Positions 22,714 through 23,006 of a stretch of 23,006 nucleotides of DNA are shown piece by piece. The DNA comes from an uncultured Dyadobacter sp. GTDB taxonomy: Bacteria; Bacteroidota; Bacteroidia; Cytophagales; Spirosomataceae. A program made the translations under genes and the position numbers. The notes under the pieces were generated by a model. It was not told the DNA's origin and searched no databases. It saw only the letters and a list, made by a program, of their open reading frames with translations. Every line of letters starts with the position of its first letter. Within the stretch, counting starts at the first letter, position 1. The stretch lies in assembly GCA_937880795.1 (NCBI GenBank), contig CALGRQ010000385.1:1-23006 (forward strand). The letters are read 5' to 3'.

Positions 22714-22742
22714 CATAAGTAATCCGGATCGGGAATCGAAAG

Positions 22743-22770
22743 GGAGATCGTTAGCAGCGGTCTCCTTTTT
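22743..22770 (+). terminator. Terminator of small peptide gene C
   Basis: GGAGATCG (22743-22750) pairs with CGGTCTCC (22758-22765, one G-T pair) around a 7-base loop, followed by TTTTT. Confidence 0.85.
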
Positions 22771-22802
22771 AGATGACGCATATTAGTATTACTACTATTA
22801 TG

Positions 22803-22831
22803 AGTATAGTTTATAAATTTATTAACTTCAA
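22803..22831 (-). promoter_or_regulatory. Promoter of the antisense RNA
   Basis: On the - strand TTGAAG (22831-22826), 17-bp spacer, TATACT (22808-22803). It lies just beyond the peptide gene's terminator and points back over the gene. Confidence 0.65.
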
Positions 22832-22960
22832 AGCCACATATTCCTGCTTGGAATTAAAATTTGTGCGGTTTTACGCATTTCTGCGTCATTTTGAGGGTTT
22901 CTTGCCGTCTTTTGAATCGTATCGGATCAATGTGGATCAATGTGGATCTTTCCAGATCAA

Positions 22961-23006
22961 TTACTCCCATGCCAGCTTTTCAACCCGGGCCTCCAGGTCA
23001 GCCCCG
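22961..23006 (-). CDS. Tyrosine recombinase, 3' end only (partial)
   Basis: The last 14 codons and stop (GADLEARVEKLAWE) of a tyrosine recombinase gene that continues beyond the window. They are nearly identical to the end of the fragment at 22187-22330, with only a few silent base changes. Probably the intact parent copy, used for integration or multimer resolution. Only the C-terminus is visible. Just downstream (22924-22942) ATCAATGTGG occurs twice in tandem. Confidence 0.7.
   Translation of the reverse strand, partial: GADLEARVEKLAWE

Larger units (their letters stand above)
22482..22796 (-). ncRNA. Predicted antisense RNA opposite small peptide gene C
   Basis: Predicted from a - strand promoter at 22803-22831 (TTGAAG, 17 bp, TATACT) and a - strand terminator at 22488-22510 (6-bp stem GAGCCG/CGGCTC, loop of four, T7). 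The roughly 310-nt RNA would cover nearly all of the peptide mRNA, including the ribosome site. This is the expected antitoxin arrangement for a type I system. Ends are predicted from motifs only. Confidence 0.5.

Noticed and set aside
1..23006. CRISPR arrays, tRNA or rRNA genes
   Set aside because: No regularly spaced repeat-spacer series, cloverleaf or rRNA sequence was seen. The parC iterons are too short and too close to be CRISPR repeats.

Overview
The window looks like the backbone and cargo of a large plasmid, or a plasmid-like integrative conjugative element, from a Bacillota host. A host in the Clostridia or Negativicutes is the best guess. This rests on strong GGAGG-type ribosome binding sites, some GTG and TTG starts, intermediate GC content, Gram-positive-type promoters with 17-bp spacers, and the types of proteins encoded. 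The exact taxon cannot be read from the sequence.

Left part (1-12148, + strand) is a maintenance and transfer block. It starts with a five-iteron centromere (parC) followed by an actin-like ParM ATPase, a ParR-type DNA-binding protein, a small two-TM protein, a large multi-winged-helix protein and a replication-relaxation-like protein. A 416-bp gap with an 11-bp inverted repeat follows. A second operon then encodes a ribbon-helix-helix-like protein, a VirD4/TraG-type coupling protein, a small hypothetical, a HEPN-domain protein and topoisomerase III.

Middle part (12149-17750) is cargo. A secreted RCC1-repeat protein is wedged between two 252-bp copies of the 3' end of topB. A membrane protein follows, then a clear homologue of the anti-CRISPR AcrVA2 (a Cas12a inhibitor family). 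Convergent to it lies a restriction-modification-like pair, a DUF262-HNH nuclease and an EcoRI-type adenine methyltransferase. The element therefore seems to carry genes for attacking foreign DNA and for evading host CRISPR immunity.

Right part (17751-20860, - strand) is a region of duplicated modules. Three paralogous small DUF2178-like membrane proteins are present, one in an operon with an XRE regulator, plus a lipoprotein. Two of the paralogues share a strong hairpin and a small-peptide relic at their 3' ends, and two share the same duplicated promoter.

The last 2 kb holds almost no conventional genes. It carries several tiny hydrophobic or amphipathic peptide genes, two of which lie in structured transcripts with sequestered ribosome binding sites. 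The best case (about 22430-22831) has a plus-strand promoter, a 27-aa membrane peptide and a terminator. It is overlapped along its length by a predicted antisense RNA with its own promoter and terminator, the layout of a type I toxin-antitoxin. It sits between two copies of the 3' end of a tyrosine recombinase gene, the second of which runs out of the window.
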